From Flavobacterium sp. (GTDB taxonomy: Bacteria; Bacteroidota; Bacteroidia; Flavobacteriales; Flavobacteriaceae): 6,783 nt of DNA. Each line of letters starts with the position of its first letter. Position 1 is the stretch's first letter. Position numbers and translations under genes: made by a program. Positions 1-6,375 of the stretch are shown in pieces. The notes beneath the pieces are model-generated. The model did not search any database and was not told the origin of the DNA. It saw only the letters and a list, made by a program, of their open reading frames with translations. The stretch lies in assembly GCA_005792865.1 (NCBI GenBank), contig SXQR01000224.1:1-6783 (forward strand), written 5' to 3'.

Positions 1-1
1 C

Positions 2-481
2 GGCGATATTTCGGTGATGAGCTTTTATATGCCCTCCGGAACCAATGCGCTGCGGATCCCGCACAAGTTCATGTATATGGACGATTTCCATCGGTACATT
101 GAGAACTTGCGTGCCGAAAGGCCAAACCTTGTACTCTGCGGCGATTACAACATCTGCCATGAGGCCATCGACATCCACGATCCCGTGCGCAACGTGCGTG
201 TTTCCGGCTTCCTGCCAGAGGAAAGGGAGTGGTTCAGCTGTTTCATTTCGGCAGGTTTTGTGGATTCGTTCAGGCATTTCAACAAGGATCCACATCATTA
301 TACGTGGTGGAGCAACTTTGCCAATGCGCGCGGAAACAACAAGGGTTGGAGGCTTGATTACGCACTTGTGACCAAACCGCTTGAAAGCCGGCTTGCCGAT
401 GCGCGGATATTTCCCGATGCCCGACACTCTGACCACTGCCCGATATTAGTAGAACTTAAACAGGAAAATCCAAAATCATGA
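2..481 (+). CDS. xth: Exodeoxyribonuclease III, C-terminal part (5' end outside window)
   Basis: This is the C-terminal 159 residues of an ExoIII/AP endonuclease of the endonuclease-exonuclease-phosphatase fold. Such enzymes cut the backbone at abasic sites in base excision repair and degrade 3' ends of duplex DNA in the cytoplasm. Seen directly: the frame is open to the left edge (GDISVMSFYMPSGTN) with no true start. The GDYN motif lies at 140-151 and holds the Asp/Asn pair matching D151/N153 of E. coli ExoIII. RLDY at 350-361 holds the Asp matching D229. SDHCP at 428-442 holds the terminal Asp-His catalytic pair. The family is usually about 250-260 residues, so roughly 95 N-terminal residues, including the metal-binding Glu, should lie upstream. 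The GTG at 14 is an internal Val codon, not the start. The stop TGA (479-481) overlaps the ATG of the next gene. Family assignment is firm. Confidence 0.96.
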   Translation, partial: GDISVMSFYMPSGTNALRIPHKFMYMDDFHRYIENLRAERPNLVLCGDYNICHEAIDIHDPVRNVRVSGFLPEEREWFSCFISAGFVDSFRHFNKDPHHYTWWSNFANARGNNKGWRLDYALVTKPLESRLADARIFPDARHSDHCPILVELKQENPKS

Positions 482-1437
482 TAAAAAAATCCATTGCGGC
501 CGTTCTTGCGCTGACCCTGCTGGGCTCATGCGTTTCAAAAAAGGTGTACAACGAACTCGAAAGCAAATATGCGAACCTGAAAAAGGAGAACCGGAGCCTG
601 GCCGACGAGAACAGTGAACTCGCCCAGGCCAAGAACAAACTGGAACTGGACATGGCCACGCTCCAGGCCGAATTGGACAAGGTAAGGGGCGAACGCAATA
701 AATTCGAATCGGATTATGCCGCAACCGACAAAAACCTGAAGACGCTGCAGGCCTCCTATAAGGCACTTGAAGTGCAGAGCGACGAAGCGTTGCAAAACAA
801 CATGCGCAAGAACCGCGAACTCCTGGCAGAACTTGAGGAGAAACGCCGCGCGTTATCTGATGAACAGGCGCGGCTGGACAAGCTTCGCAATGAATTGCAG
901 GCGTCCTCGACCCGCCTGGCCGAACTGGAGAACATGATGGCATCCAAGGACGCCGCCATGAAGAAACTCAAGGAAACCCTTTCCAAGGCGCTCAACAGTT
1001 TTGAGGGCAAGGGATTGACCGTGCAGCAGAAGAACGGGAAAGTTTATGTGTCGATGGAAAACAAGTTACTTTTCTCATCAGGTAGCTGGGCCGTGGGCAG
1101 CGAAGGGCGAAGGGCCGTGGTCGAGGTTGGGAAAGTGTTGGCGAACAATCCGGATATCTCTGTACTGATCGAGGGGCACACCGATGACGACGCTTATGGC
1201 GGTTCCGGCCCCATTGCGGACAACTGGGACCTTTCGACAAAACGCGCAACGGCGATTGTCTCTATCCTCAGCGAAAACAAAGGCGTGAAGCGCGAAAACC
1301 TGACAGCCGCCGGACGTAGCGAATATGCGCCACTGGCCCCCAACACCTCACCGGACGGCAAGGCCAAGAACCGCAGGATAGAAATCATCCTGACCCCCAA
1401 ACTGGACGAGATATCCCGAATGCTCAACGAACTGTAA
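478..1437 (+). CDS. Pal/OmpA-family peptidoglycan-binding lipoprotein with long coiled coil
   Basis: The predicted product is a 319-residue outer-membrane lipoprotein that would tie the membrane to peptidoglycan. Residues 1-17 form a lipoprotein signal peptide ending in lipobox LGSC, so Cys18 would be lipidated. The following residues (VSKKVY) lack the acidic stretch known as a surface-export signal in some Bacteroidota lipoproteins, so a periplasmic orientation is inferred. Residues about 22-170 are Glu/Lys/Leu/Ala-rich with heptad-like spacing, a long coiled coil. Residues about 185-305 form the OmpA C-terminal domain: EGHTD with Asp236, NWDLSTKRA with Arg256, and NRRIEI at 298-303. Asp236 and Arg256 match the peptidoglycan diaminopimelate-binding pair of Acinetobacter OmpA (D271/R286). 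The ATG at 478 overlaps the xth stop (ATGA), and AGGAAAA at 462-468 could serve as ribosome binding site, so translational coupling is likely. A terminator follows four bases after the gap begins. A true Pal is shorter, so I leave the symbol empty. Confidence 0.93.
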   Translation: MIKKSIAAVLALTLLGSCVSKKVYNELESKYANLKKENRSLADENSELAQAKNKLELDMATLQAELDKVRGERNKFESDYAATDKNLKTLQASYKALEVQSDEALQNNMRKNRELLAELEEKRRALSDEQARLDKLRNELQASSTRLAELENMMASKDAAMKKLKETLSKALNSFEGKGLTVQQKNGKVYVSMENKLLFSSGSWAVGSEGRRAVVEVGKVLANNPDISVLIEGHTDDDAYGGSGPIADNWDLSTKRATAIVSILSENKGVKRENLTAAGRSEYAPLAPNTSPDGKAKNRRIEIILTPKLDEISRMLNEL

Positions 1438-1440
1438 AAC

Positions 1441-1468
1441 AAAAGGCTTCCAATTGGAGGCCTTTTTT
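1441..1468 (+). terminator. Rho-independent terminator after the OmpA-like gene
   Basis: Three bases after the TAA of the lipoprotein gene there is a stem of 11 pairs: 1441-1451 (AAAAGGCTTCC) with 1456-1466 (GGAGGCCTTTT), one T.G wobble, and loop AATT at 1452-1455. The right arm runs into a run of six T (1463-1468). This is a textbook intrinsic terminator for the xth-ompA transcript. On the opposite strand the trailing sequence is also T-rich (CCTTTTGTTTTA), so it could act as a weaker backstop for the convergent dehydrogenase transcript. Confidence 0.88.
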
Positions 1469-1496
1469 ATATGCGTTTGCGACATTCACTTGTGGA

Positions 1497-1529
1497 AGAC
1501 CTCAAAGGTTTTTAAAACCTTTGAGGTCT
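1497..1529. repeat. 33-base palindrome in the convergent intergenic gap
   Basis: The left arm 1497-1512 (AGACCTCAAAGGTTTT) is the exact reverse complement of the right arm 1514-1529, with one central T at 1513. It sits 25 bases beyond the stop of the - strand dehydrogenase gene and 28 bases beyond the + strand terminator. In RNA either strand could fold into a very stable hairpin. Neither flank carries a T-run, so it is not a standard intrinsic terminator. Its form (an inverted repeat with an AGACCT...AGGTCT outer end between convergent genes) resembles dispersed REP-like palindromes of flavobacterial genomes. That family assignment is from memory and cannot be tested from one copy. It may still assist termination in both directions. 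Confidence 0.85.
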
Positions 1530-1553
1530 CCATTCTCCAAGCAACCGCAATAA

Positions 1554-2918
1554 TTACTGGATCGTCAGGCGGCTGGTGTGCCTTTCGCCCGTGCTGGTTT
1601 CGACAGTCACGAGATAGATGCCGCCCGAGAGGCCCGAGGTATCAATGCTGTAATGGTCAGACGATCCAATCCTGCGCTCCATCAGCAACTTGCCCTGCAA
1701 ATCGCGAACGCTATAGGATGACAGCTGCAATTCGGCCCCGGCTTGGATAAAGGCTTCGGATGTTGCGGGGTTGGGATAGAGGGTAAAGCCATTCCTGACC
1801 GATGATGCGACGTCCAGCGAGGTGTCCACCACACGATAGATGTTTCCGTTCGAGGCTCCGGCAAAGAGTTCGCCGGCGGCATTTTCGCCAAAGGTCATGA
1901 ACGAATTGTTGCCCCCAAAAGTCGAGGACCACGTGATGTTGTTGGATGTGTCGACGAATCCGATCTTGTTTAGGCAATAATCGGCAAAAAAGTACTTACC
2001 GAGGAAGTTTGGATAAGTCGAACCATTGTAGACGTACCCACCTGTCACAGAGCAGCCGCCGGTAGCCGAATGCGTGTACTGTGCCACCGGGAAAGTGAAT
2101 GCGGGCGGATTGGTGCATGCCGAATAGACGCTGTTCCCCTCGTAGCATTTCCAGCCGTAATTAAGGCCGGGCGTCTCCGACTGCACGTGGTTGATCTCTT
2201 CCACCTGATTCTGGCCAACATCGGCAATCCAAAGGTCGCCGGTCGCGCGGTCAAACGAAAATTTCCAGGGATTGCGAAGCCCGATCGCATAGATTTCGTC
2301 GTTTCCGGGCGCATTGGCAAACGGGTTCGTGGCCGGTATCCCATATGGCGAACCCGAATTTACATCGATCCTCAGCATCTTGCCCAGGTTCTCGTTTATG
2401 TTCTGGGCGCGGTTGCCGGGATCGCCCCCGCTGCCGCCATCTCCCGTACCGATGTAGAGATATCCGTCGGGGCCAAAGCGCAAAGTGCCGCCGTTATGGT
2501 TGGCATACGGCTGGTCTATGGTCATCAGGATCGTGGCCGAGGCCGGATCTGCAACATTGGGATTGCTGCTCACCTGGTAGCGCGCAATGACGGTATCGCC
2601 ATCGCCGGCACGGGTATAGTTCACGTAGAAATAACCGTTGGTGGCATAATCGGGATGAAAGGCAAGGCCAAGCAACCCGCGTTCACCTCCGGTTGAAATG
2701 ATGGAAGTTCCCAGGGTCAGGAAGTTTGTCGGGACCAGTGTCCCGTCGGCATTCAGGATCCGGATCGCGCCGCTTTGCTGGACGACAAAGAGCCTGTCGT
2801 CGCCGGCATGTTCGATCGCGGTGGGTGCATTGAGACCCGAAGCGAATGACGTGATCCCGATGGTCTGCGCATGGGTGCCCATATAGGAAATACAGGCAAG
2901 GAGTATTAATTTTTTCAT
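1554..2918 (-). CDS. Secreted PQQ-type glucose/sorbosone dehydrogenase with T9SS sorting domain
   Basis: This 454-residue protein is predicted to oxidise a sugar or similar alcohol outside the cell using PQQ and calcium. The exact substrate cannot be read from the sequence. Residues 1-17 are a Sec signal peptide (MKKLILLAC...THA), probably cut before Gln18. Residues about 20-365 form the GSDH six-bladed propeller: GLLGLAFHPDY (81-91), ANHNGGTLRFGPDG (139-152) with His141 matching catalytic His144 of soluble glucose dehydrogenase B, and GLRNPW (213-218) with the Arg-Asn pair matching its R228/N229. Several Cys (258, 268, 289, 315) suggest disulfides. Residues about 378-454 (LYPNPA ... SGLSGGIYLVTVET) are a type A T9SS C-terminal sorting domain. 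I chose the ATG at 2918 over the upstream ATG at 2963. The latter would put 15 polar residues before the signal peptide. The gene lies 87 bases downstream of the glycosyltransferase gene and converges on the OmpA-like gene. Confidence 0.92.
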   Translation of the reverse strand: MKKLILLACISYMGTHAQTIGITSFASGLNAPTAIEHAGDDRLFVVQQSGAIRILNADGTLVPTNFLTLGTSIISTGGERGLLGLAFHPDYATNGYFYVNYTRAGDGDTVIARYQVSSNPNVADPASATILMTIDQPYANHNGGTLRFGPDGYLYIGTGDGGSGGDPGNRAQNINENLGKMLRIDVNSGSPYGIPATNPFANAPGNDEIYAIGLRNPWKFSFDRATGDLWIADVGQNQVEEINHVQSETPGLNYGWKCYEGNSVYSACTNPPAFTFPVAQYTHSATGGCSVTGGYVYNGSTYPNFLGKYFFADYCLNKIGFVDTSNNITWSSTFGGNNSFMTFGENAAGELFAGASNGNIYRVVDTSLDVASSVRNGFTLYPNPATSEAFIQAGAELQLSSYSVRDLQGKLLMERRIGSSDHYSIDTSGLSGGIYLVTVETSTGERHTSRLTIQ

Positions 2919-3005
2919 TTGAGATTGGTTTGATTGGTAAAAATAAGCCCGCACCGGAAGCATTCCGTTACAGGCTCAACCTTACGAAGTTACAAAATTT
3001 ACGGC
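2919..3005 (-). promoter_or_regulatory. Leader region of the dehydrogenase gene with a weak promoter-like -7 element
   Basis: The 87 bases between the glycosyltransferase stop and the dehydrogenase start are AT-richer than their surroundings. On the - strand, TAAATTTTG just after the stop (about 3001-2993) is one base off the Bacteroidota -7 consensus TANNTTTG. However, I see no TTTG -33 box at the expected spacing. A small hairpin (CGGAA at 2955-2959, TTCCG at 2963-2967) lies in the presumed leader. No clear Shine-Dalgarno precedes the ATG at 2918. An independent promoter is plausible but unproven. Confidence 0.25.
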
Positions 3006-4970
3006 TTAGAAATCAAATTCATCCATCTCGGGGTCGGGCTTGATCACATCTTCCGACTTGACACGGATATGCTTGCGCGCCGGACCAGAGATCATGATGC
3101 TCTTGAGCTGGTAAAGCGTGTCGTTCGAAGTGAGCAGGCCGCGCTGGAACATGAGCCTGGTAAGTCGGTCCTGGTGGCGGCGGTAAGGGCTCTTGAGTTC
3201 GCCGTCGTCATTGAACTGCCACATGAAGCGCTTGGGGCTTGGGATGATGGAGGCCAGGAAAAGGCATTCGCGCAGGCTGAGTTCCGAGGGGTGTTTCTGG
3301 AAATAAAAGTATGATGCCTCGCCGATGCCATAAACGTTCGGGCCCCACTCGATGATGTTGAAATATACCTCGAGCATCCGGTCCTTGCTGACGATCCGAT
3401 TGTTTTCAAGTACAAAGACCAGCAGGATTTCCTCGAGTTTGCGCGAAAGCGTCTTTTCACGCGTCAGGAACACGTTTTTGACCAATTGCATGCTGATGGT
3501 GCTCGCGCCACGGGCAAATTTCTTGGTCTTGATGTTTTTGACGATCGACTGCTTGAACGCCTCGTTGATGAATCCCTTGTGCCGATAGAACGACGGGTCC
3601 TCGCTGGTCAAAACCGAATGGCGCAACAGCGGCGTCACGCTCCGCAGCGGCGTGTAATTGGGATTTGACGGCCCCACGACGACCGCGCGCTGCAACCTGC
3701 CGTTGTCCACGGCGCGGTAAACAAAGGGCCCGTTGATCATGTCCAGGTCTGCCGCTCCATATTTCACGATGCGAAGGTCGTCCTTATTGAGCGAGCTCTT
3801 CAGGACGATGTCGGCGGGGCGGTTCTTGTTGTATTGGAAGGTCAGGTGGAAATCAAAATTGCCGGTGGCCTGCATGCCCTCAAAGTTGGTGAAAAGGCCT
3901 TCCGGAAGCGACTCGATGAAATCCTGCGCCGGCATCCTGTCGATCCGCGCCTTGAAAGTATAGATCGTGTCCTTTTTGACGTTGTATTCGGCAAAAGGGT
4001 GGAACTTGAGCTTGTTGAGCCGTGCCACCGATGACGAATCCACCCGCATGAAATCCGGTCCGAACACGAGATTGTAATCAAATCGGGCATCCTTGATCAC
4101 GACGTCGCGCGCGGCGATCTTTTCGTGGTTGACCACCAGGTCACGGATCGAGGCGAATCCCTTGACGCGCAGTTCGTCGCCATCCATGTCGAGTTCCTTG
4201 AGGCTGATGCGCACCGAATCAAAACTCGACTTGAGGTTGTACCGCTGGTCAAGGTAAGGCACGCGGATAGGGCCGGGATCGCGGTTGAAGAAACTCACGT
4301 CGGCCTCGCGGTCACGGGGATCGGCAAGCCCGCGGATGCGCCAGCGCTGCGCAAATGAACTGGTCTGCACATGGATGGCCGTCTCGAGCTGTTTATCGAT
4401 GAGCTTAAGGTTGTCAAATTTTACCGACGTCTTCTTGCCATTGTCATCAAGCGTGAGCGAGATATTGGAGAGCCGCATGTCAATGGGGACCAGGTTGAGT
4501 GCGCGCGAAAGCATCCTGTATGCCTCGCGGGCGTAGTCTTTCTTTTGTGGTTCGGCCTGTTTCACGGCGAGCGTATCGCCCTTTTTGAGGAAGGCGTCGA
4601 AGTTGCGGTTTTTCCCCCGGATGACCAATTGCGCATATCCGTCGGCAACGTCCAGCCTTTGAAGCTGTACCTTGCCGATCAGCAGTTGCATCATGTTGAT
4701 GTCCGAACTGATCCTGTCCATCCGGAACAGCGTATCGGCACCATTTGGCACAAGTGAAACCCCGCGCATGTCAATGCCCGCGACACCGCGAAAGGAAGCC
4801 TCCCGGACGGTGAGTGTGCTGTTATAGTCGGAATCGATTTTGGCCTTTGCCTTGTCCAGGGCTTTTTCCAGGATGAAGTCGCGGAAAACGAACCAGCAGG
4901 CACCGATGACAATAACGGCGGTCAGGGCTACCTTTGCCGCGAATATCGCTCTTTTCCTGAAGTTTTTCAT
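3006..4970 (-). CDS. Membrane-anchored monofunctional GT51 peptidoglycan glycosyltransferase with AsmA-like N-terminal region
   Basis: The 654-residue protein is predicted to polymerise lipid II into glycan strands on the outer face of the inner membrane. It has a basic N-terminus and one membrane segment (about 8-29). Residues about 30-425 are a periplasmic region of beta-rich repeats resembling AsmA/DUF748-type proteins (for example MMQLLIGKVQLQRLDVADGY at 93-112). The GT51 domain spans about 440-625. Motif I is TSEDPSFYRHKGF (455-467) with likely catalytic Glu457. Motif II is GASTISMQLVKN (488-499). Motif III is RKLEE (510-514) with a second Glu. Motif IV is RMLEVYFNIIEWG (531-543). A YFQKHPSELSLRECLFLAS segment (556-574) follows. 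There is no penicillin-binding transpeptidase domain, so it is monofunctional. It is far longer than ordinary MtgA (about 240 residues), and I give no symbol. The ATG at 4970 is preceded by AAGGAA five bases upstream. The gap to radA is 46 bases, so cotranscription is likely. Confidence 0.9.
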   Translation of the reverse strand: MKNFRKRAIFAAKVALTAVIVIGACWFVFRDFILEKALDKAKAKIDSDYNSTLTVREASFRGVAGIDMRGVSLVPNGADTLFRMDRISSDINMMQLLIGKVQLQRLDVADGYAQLVIRGKNRNFDAFLKKGDTLAVKQAEPQKKDYAREAYRMLSRALNLVPIDMRLSNISLTLDDNGKKTSVKFDNLKLIDKQLETAIHVQTSSFAQRWRIRGLADPRDREADVSFFNRDPGPIRVPYLDQRYNLKSSFDSVRISLKELDMDGDELRVKGFASIRDLVVNHEKIAARDVVIKDARFDYNLVFGPDFMRVDSSSVARLNKLKFHPFAEYNVKKDTIYTFKARIDRMPAQDFIESLPEGLFTNFEGMQATGNFDFHLTFQYNKNRPADIVLKSSLNKDDLRIVKYGAADLDMINGPFVYRAVDNGRLQRAVVVGPSNPNYTPLRSVTPLLRHSVLTSEDPSFYRHKGFINEAFKQSIVKNIKTKKFARGASTISMQLVKNVFLTREKTLSRKLEEILLVFVLENNRIVSKDRMLEVYFNIIEWGPNVYGIGEASYFYFQKHPSELSLRECLFLASIIPSPKRFMWQFNDDGELKSPYRRHQDRLTRLMFQRGLLTSNDTLYQLKSIMISGPARKHIRVKSEDVIKPDPEMDEFDF

Positions 4971-4980
4971 GTAGATTCCT

Positions 4981-5019
4981 TAACGCGCAATTTTCTATAA
5001 AAGTACGCAATGCGCGTTA
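4981..5019 (-). promoter_or_regulatory. Inverted repeat across the radA stop and the glycosyltransferase leader
   Basis: TAACGCGCA at 4981-4989 and TGCGCGTTA at 5011-5019 are perfect 9-base reverse complements separated by 21 bases. Read on the - strand, the first arm begins with the TAA stop codon of radA. The second arm ends in GTTA, abutting the AAGGAA ribosome-binding-like sequence of the next gene. No T-run follows, so it is not a standard terminator. It could be a processing or attenuation hairpin, or chance. The structure is seen directly and the function is only a guess. Confidence 0.45.
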
Positions 5020-6372
5020 GCCAAACAACTCCCGTGCGACATCTTCTATGCGCGAAACCTCACAAATCTTGATCTTTGGCGATTTGATTGCGGCTTTGCT
5101 GTAGCGTGAAACGAATATGGTCCTGAAACCCAGCTTCTCCGCTTCCTGTATGCGCTGTTCGATGCGCGTGACGGGCCTTATCTCGCCGGAAAGACCAACC
5201 TCGCCGGCAAAGCAAAAGTCCTTGCCCACGGGAATGTCCTCATTGGAAGACAGGATCGCGGCGACGACGGCAAGGTCGATGGCCGGATCGTCAATGGTGA
5301 TGCCCCCGGTGATGTTCAGGAAAACGTCTTTGGTGCCCAGCCGGAAACCTGCGCGCTTTTCCAGCACCGCAAGGATCATGTTGAGGCGCTTGGCATTGTA
5401 GCCCGTGGTCGATCGCTGGGGCGTGCCGTAAACCGCGGTGCTGACGAGCGCCTGTATTTCAATCATCAGCGGGCGCTGGCCTTCCAGGGTCGCTGAAATA
5501 GCCGTTCCCGAAAGGTTCTCCTCACGATGCGAAATAAGGATTTCCGACGGATTTGAAACTTCCCGAAGCCCGCTGCCGAGCATTTCATAAATGCCGAGTT
5601 CGGCGGTGGAGCCAAATCGGTTCTTGAGCGAGCGCAGGATCCGGTAAACATGGTTGCGGTCGCCCTCGAACTGCAGCACGGTGTCCACCATGTGCTCGAG
5701 GATCTTGGGCCCCGCGATGTTGCCGTCCTTGGTGATGTGGCCGATGAGGATTACCGGAACGTTTGATTCCTTGGCGAACCGGATGAGTTCGGCGGTGCAC
5801 TCCCTGATTTGGGAAATGCTTCCCGGCGAGGCGTCCAGCAGGTCGGTCTGGAGCGTCTGGATCGAGTCGATGATCACCACCTGGGGATCGACTTCGCGGA
5901 TGTGCGAGAAGATGTTTTGCGTATTTGTTTCGGTCAGGACAAAACAGTTGTCGCTCTGGTTTTCAATCCGGCCCGCGCGCATCCTGATCTGTTTCTGGCT
6001 TTCTTCGCCCGACACATACAGCGTCCGGAAGGGCAATCGCAACGAGATCTGTAGCAAAAGCGTGCTCTTCCCGATGCCCGGCTCTCCGCCCAGCAGGACC
6101 ATCGAGCCCGGAACGAGCCCACCGCCCAAAACGCGGTTGAGTTCGCCGTCGCGCGTGTCCATGCGGACCTCTCCGCCCGGATCGATGTCATACACCTTCA
6201 TCGGGCGTGATTTGACACCACTCTCCGAGGAGGCTTTCCAGCCCGGCTTTTCGGTCTTGATGATTTCTTCGGCAATCGTGTTCCACTCGCGGCACGAGTT
6301 GCACTGTCCCTGCCATTTTGAATACTGCGCACCGCAGTTCTGGCAAAAGAATGCCGATTTGGTTTTGGCCAT
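5017..6372 (-). CDS. radA: DNA repair protein RadA (Sms), RecA-family branch-migration helicase
   Basis: The 451-residue protein has the normal RadA length and all its landmarks. A Cys4 zinc finger lies at C10, C13, C24 and C27. The RecA-like ATPase core has Walker A GEPGIGKST (96-104) and Walker B VVIIDS (165-170). The RadA-specific KNRFG motif lies at 250-254. A Lon-like C-terminal domain spans about 290-445 (for example ITGGITIDDPAIDLAVVAA, 354-372). RadA drives branch migration and helps process recombination intermediates, with RecA, in the cytoplasm. The start ATG (6370-6372) lies three bases after the TAA of the upstream gene, giving the usual length with the zinc finger at residue 10. 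That close spacing indicates a shared transcript. Nothing is missing or odd in the protein. Confidence 0.98.
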   Translation of the reverse strand: MAKTKSAFFCQNCGAQYSKWQGQCNSCREWNTIAEEIIKTEKPGWKASSESGVKSRPMKVYDIDPGGEVRMDTRDGELNRVLGGGLVPGSMVLLGGEPGIGKSTLLLQISLRLPFRTLYVSGEESQKQIRMRAGRIENQSDNCFVLTETNTQNIFSHIREVDPQVVIIDSIQTLQTDLLDASPGSISQIRECTAELIRFAKESNVPVILIGHITKDGNIAGPKILEHMVDTVLQFEGDRNHVYRILRSLKNRFGSTAELGIYEMLGSGLREVSNPSEILISHREENLSGTAISATLEGQRPLMIEIQALVSTAVYGTPQRSTTGYNAKRLNMILAVLEKRAGFRLGTKDVFLNITGGITIDDPAIDLAVVAAILSSNEDIPVGKDFCFAGEVGLSGEIRPVTRIEQRIQEAEKLGFRTIFVSRYSKAAIKSPKIKICEVSRIEDVARELFG

Positions 6373-6375
6373 TGA

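Noticed and set aside
476..943. 155-codon open frame on the - strand opposite the OmpA-like lipoprotein
   Set aside because: It is rich in Cys, Pro and Arg with no domain, and mirrors the coiled-coil coding region of a clear lipoprotein gene.
1497..1529. Calling the palindrome an intrinsic terminator
   Set aside because: No T-run follows on either strand (CTCCATTCTCC on one, TCTTCCACAAG on the other), and the + strand already has a proper terminator at 1441-1468.
2070..2696. 208-codon open frame on the + strand opposite the dehydrogenase gene
   Set aside because: It is antisense to a strongly conserved propeller region, shows no recognisable domain, and has no independent start signal. It is a shadow of GC-rich codon use.
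2890..2918. LLAC near the N-terminus of the dehydrogenase read as a lipobox
   Set aside because: The Cys would fall at residue 9 with too short a hydrophobic segment before it. A normal signal peptidase I site (THA/Q) follows, and T9SS cargo uses the Sec signal peptidase I route.
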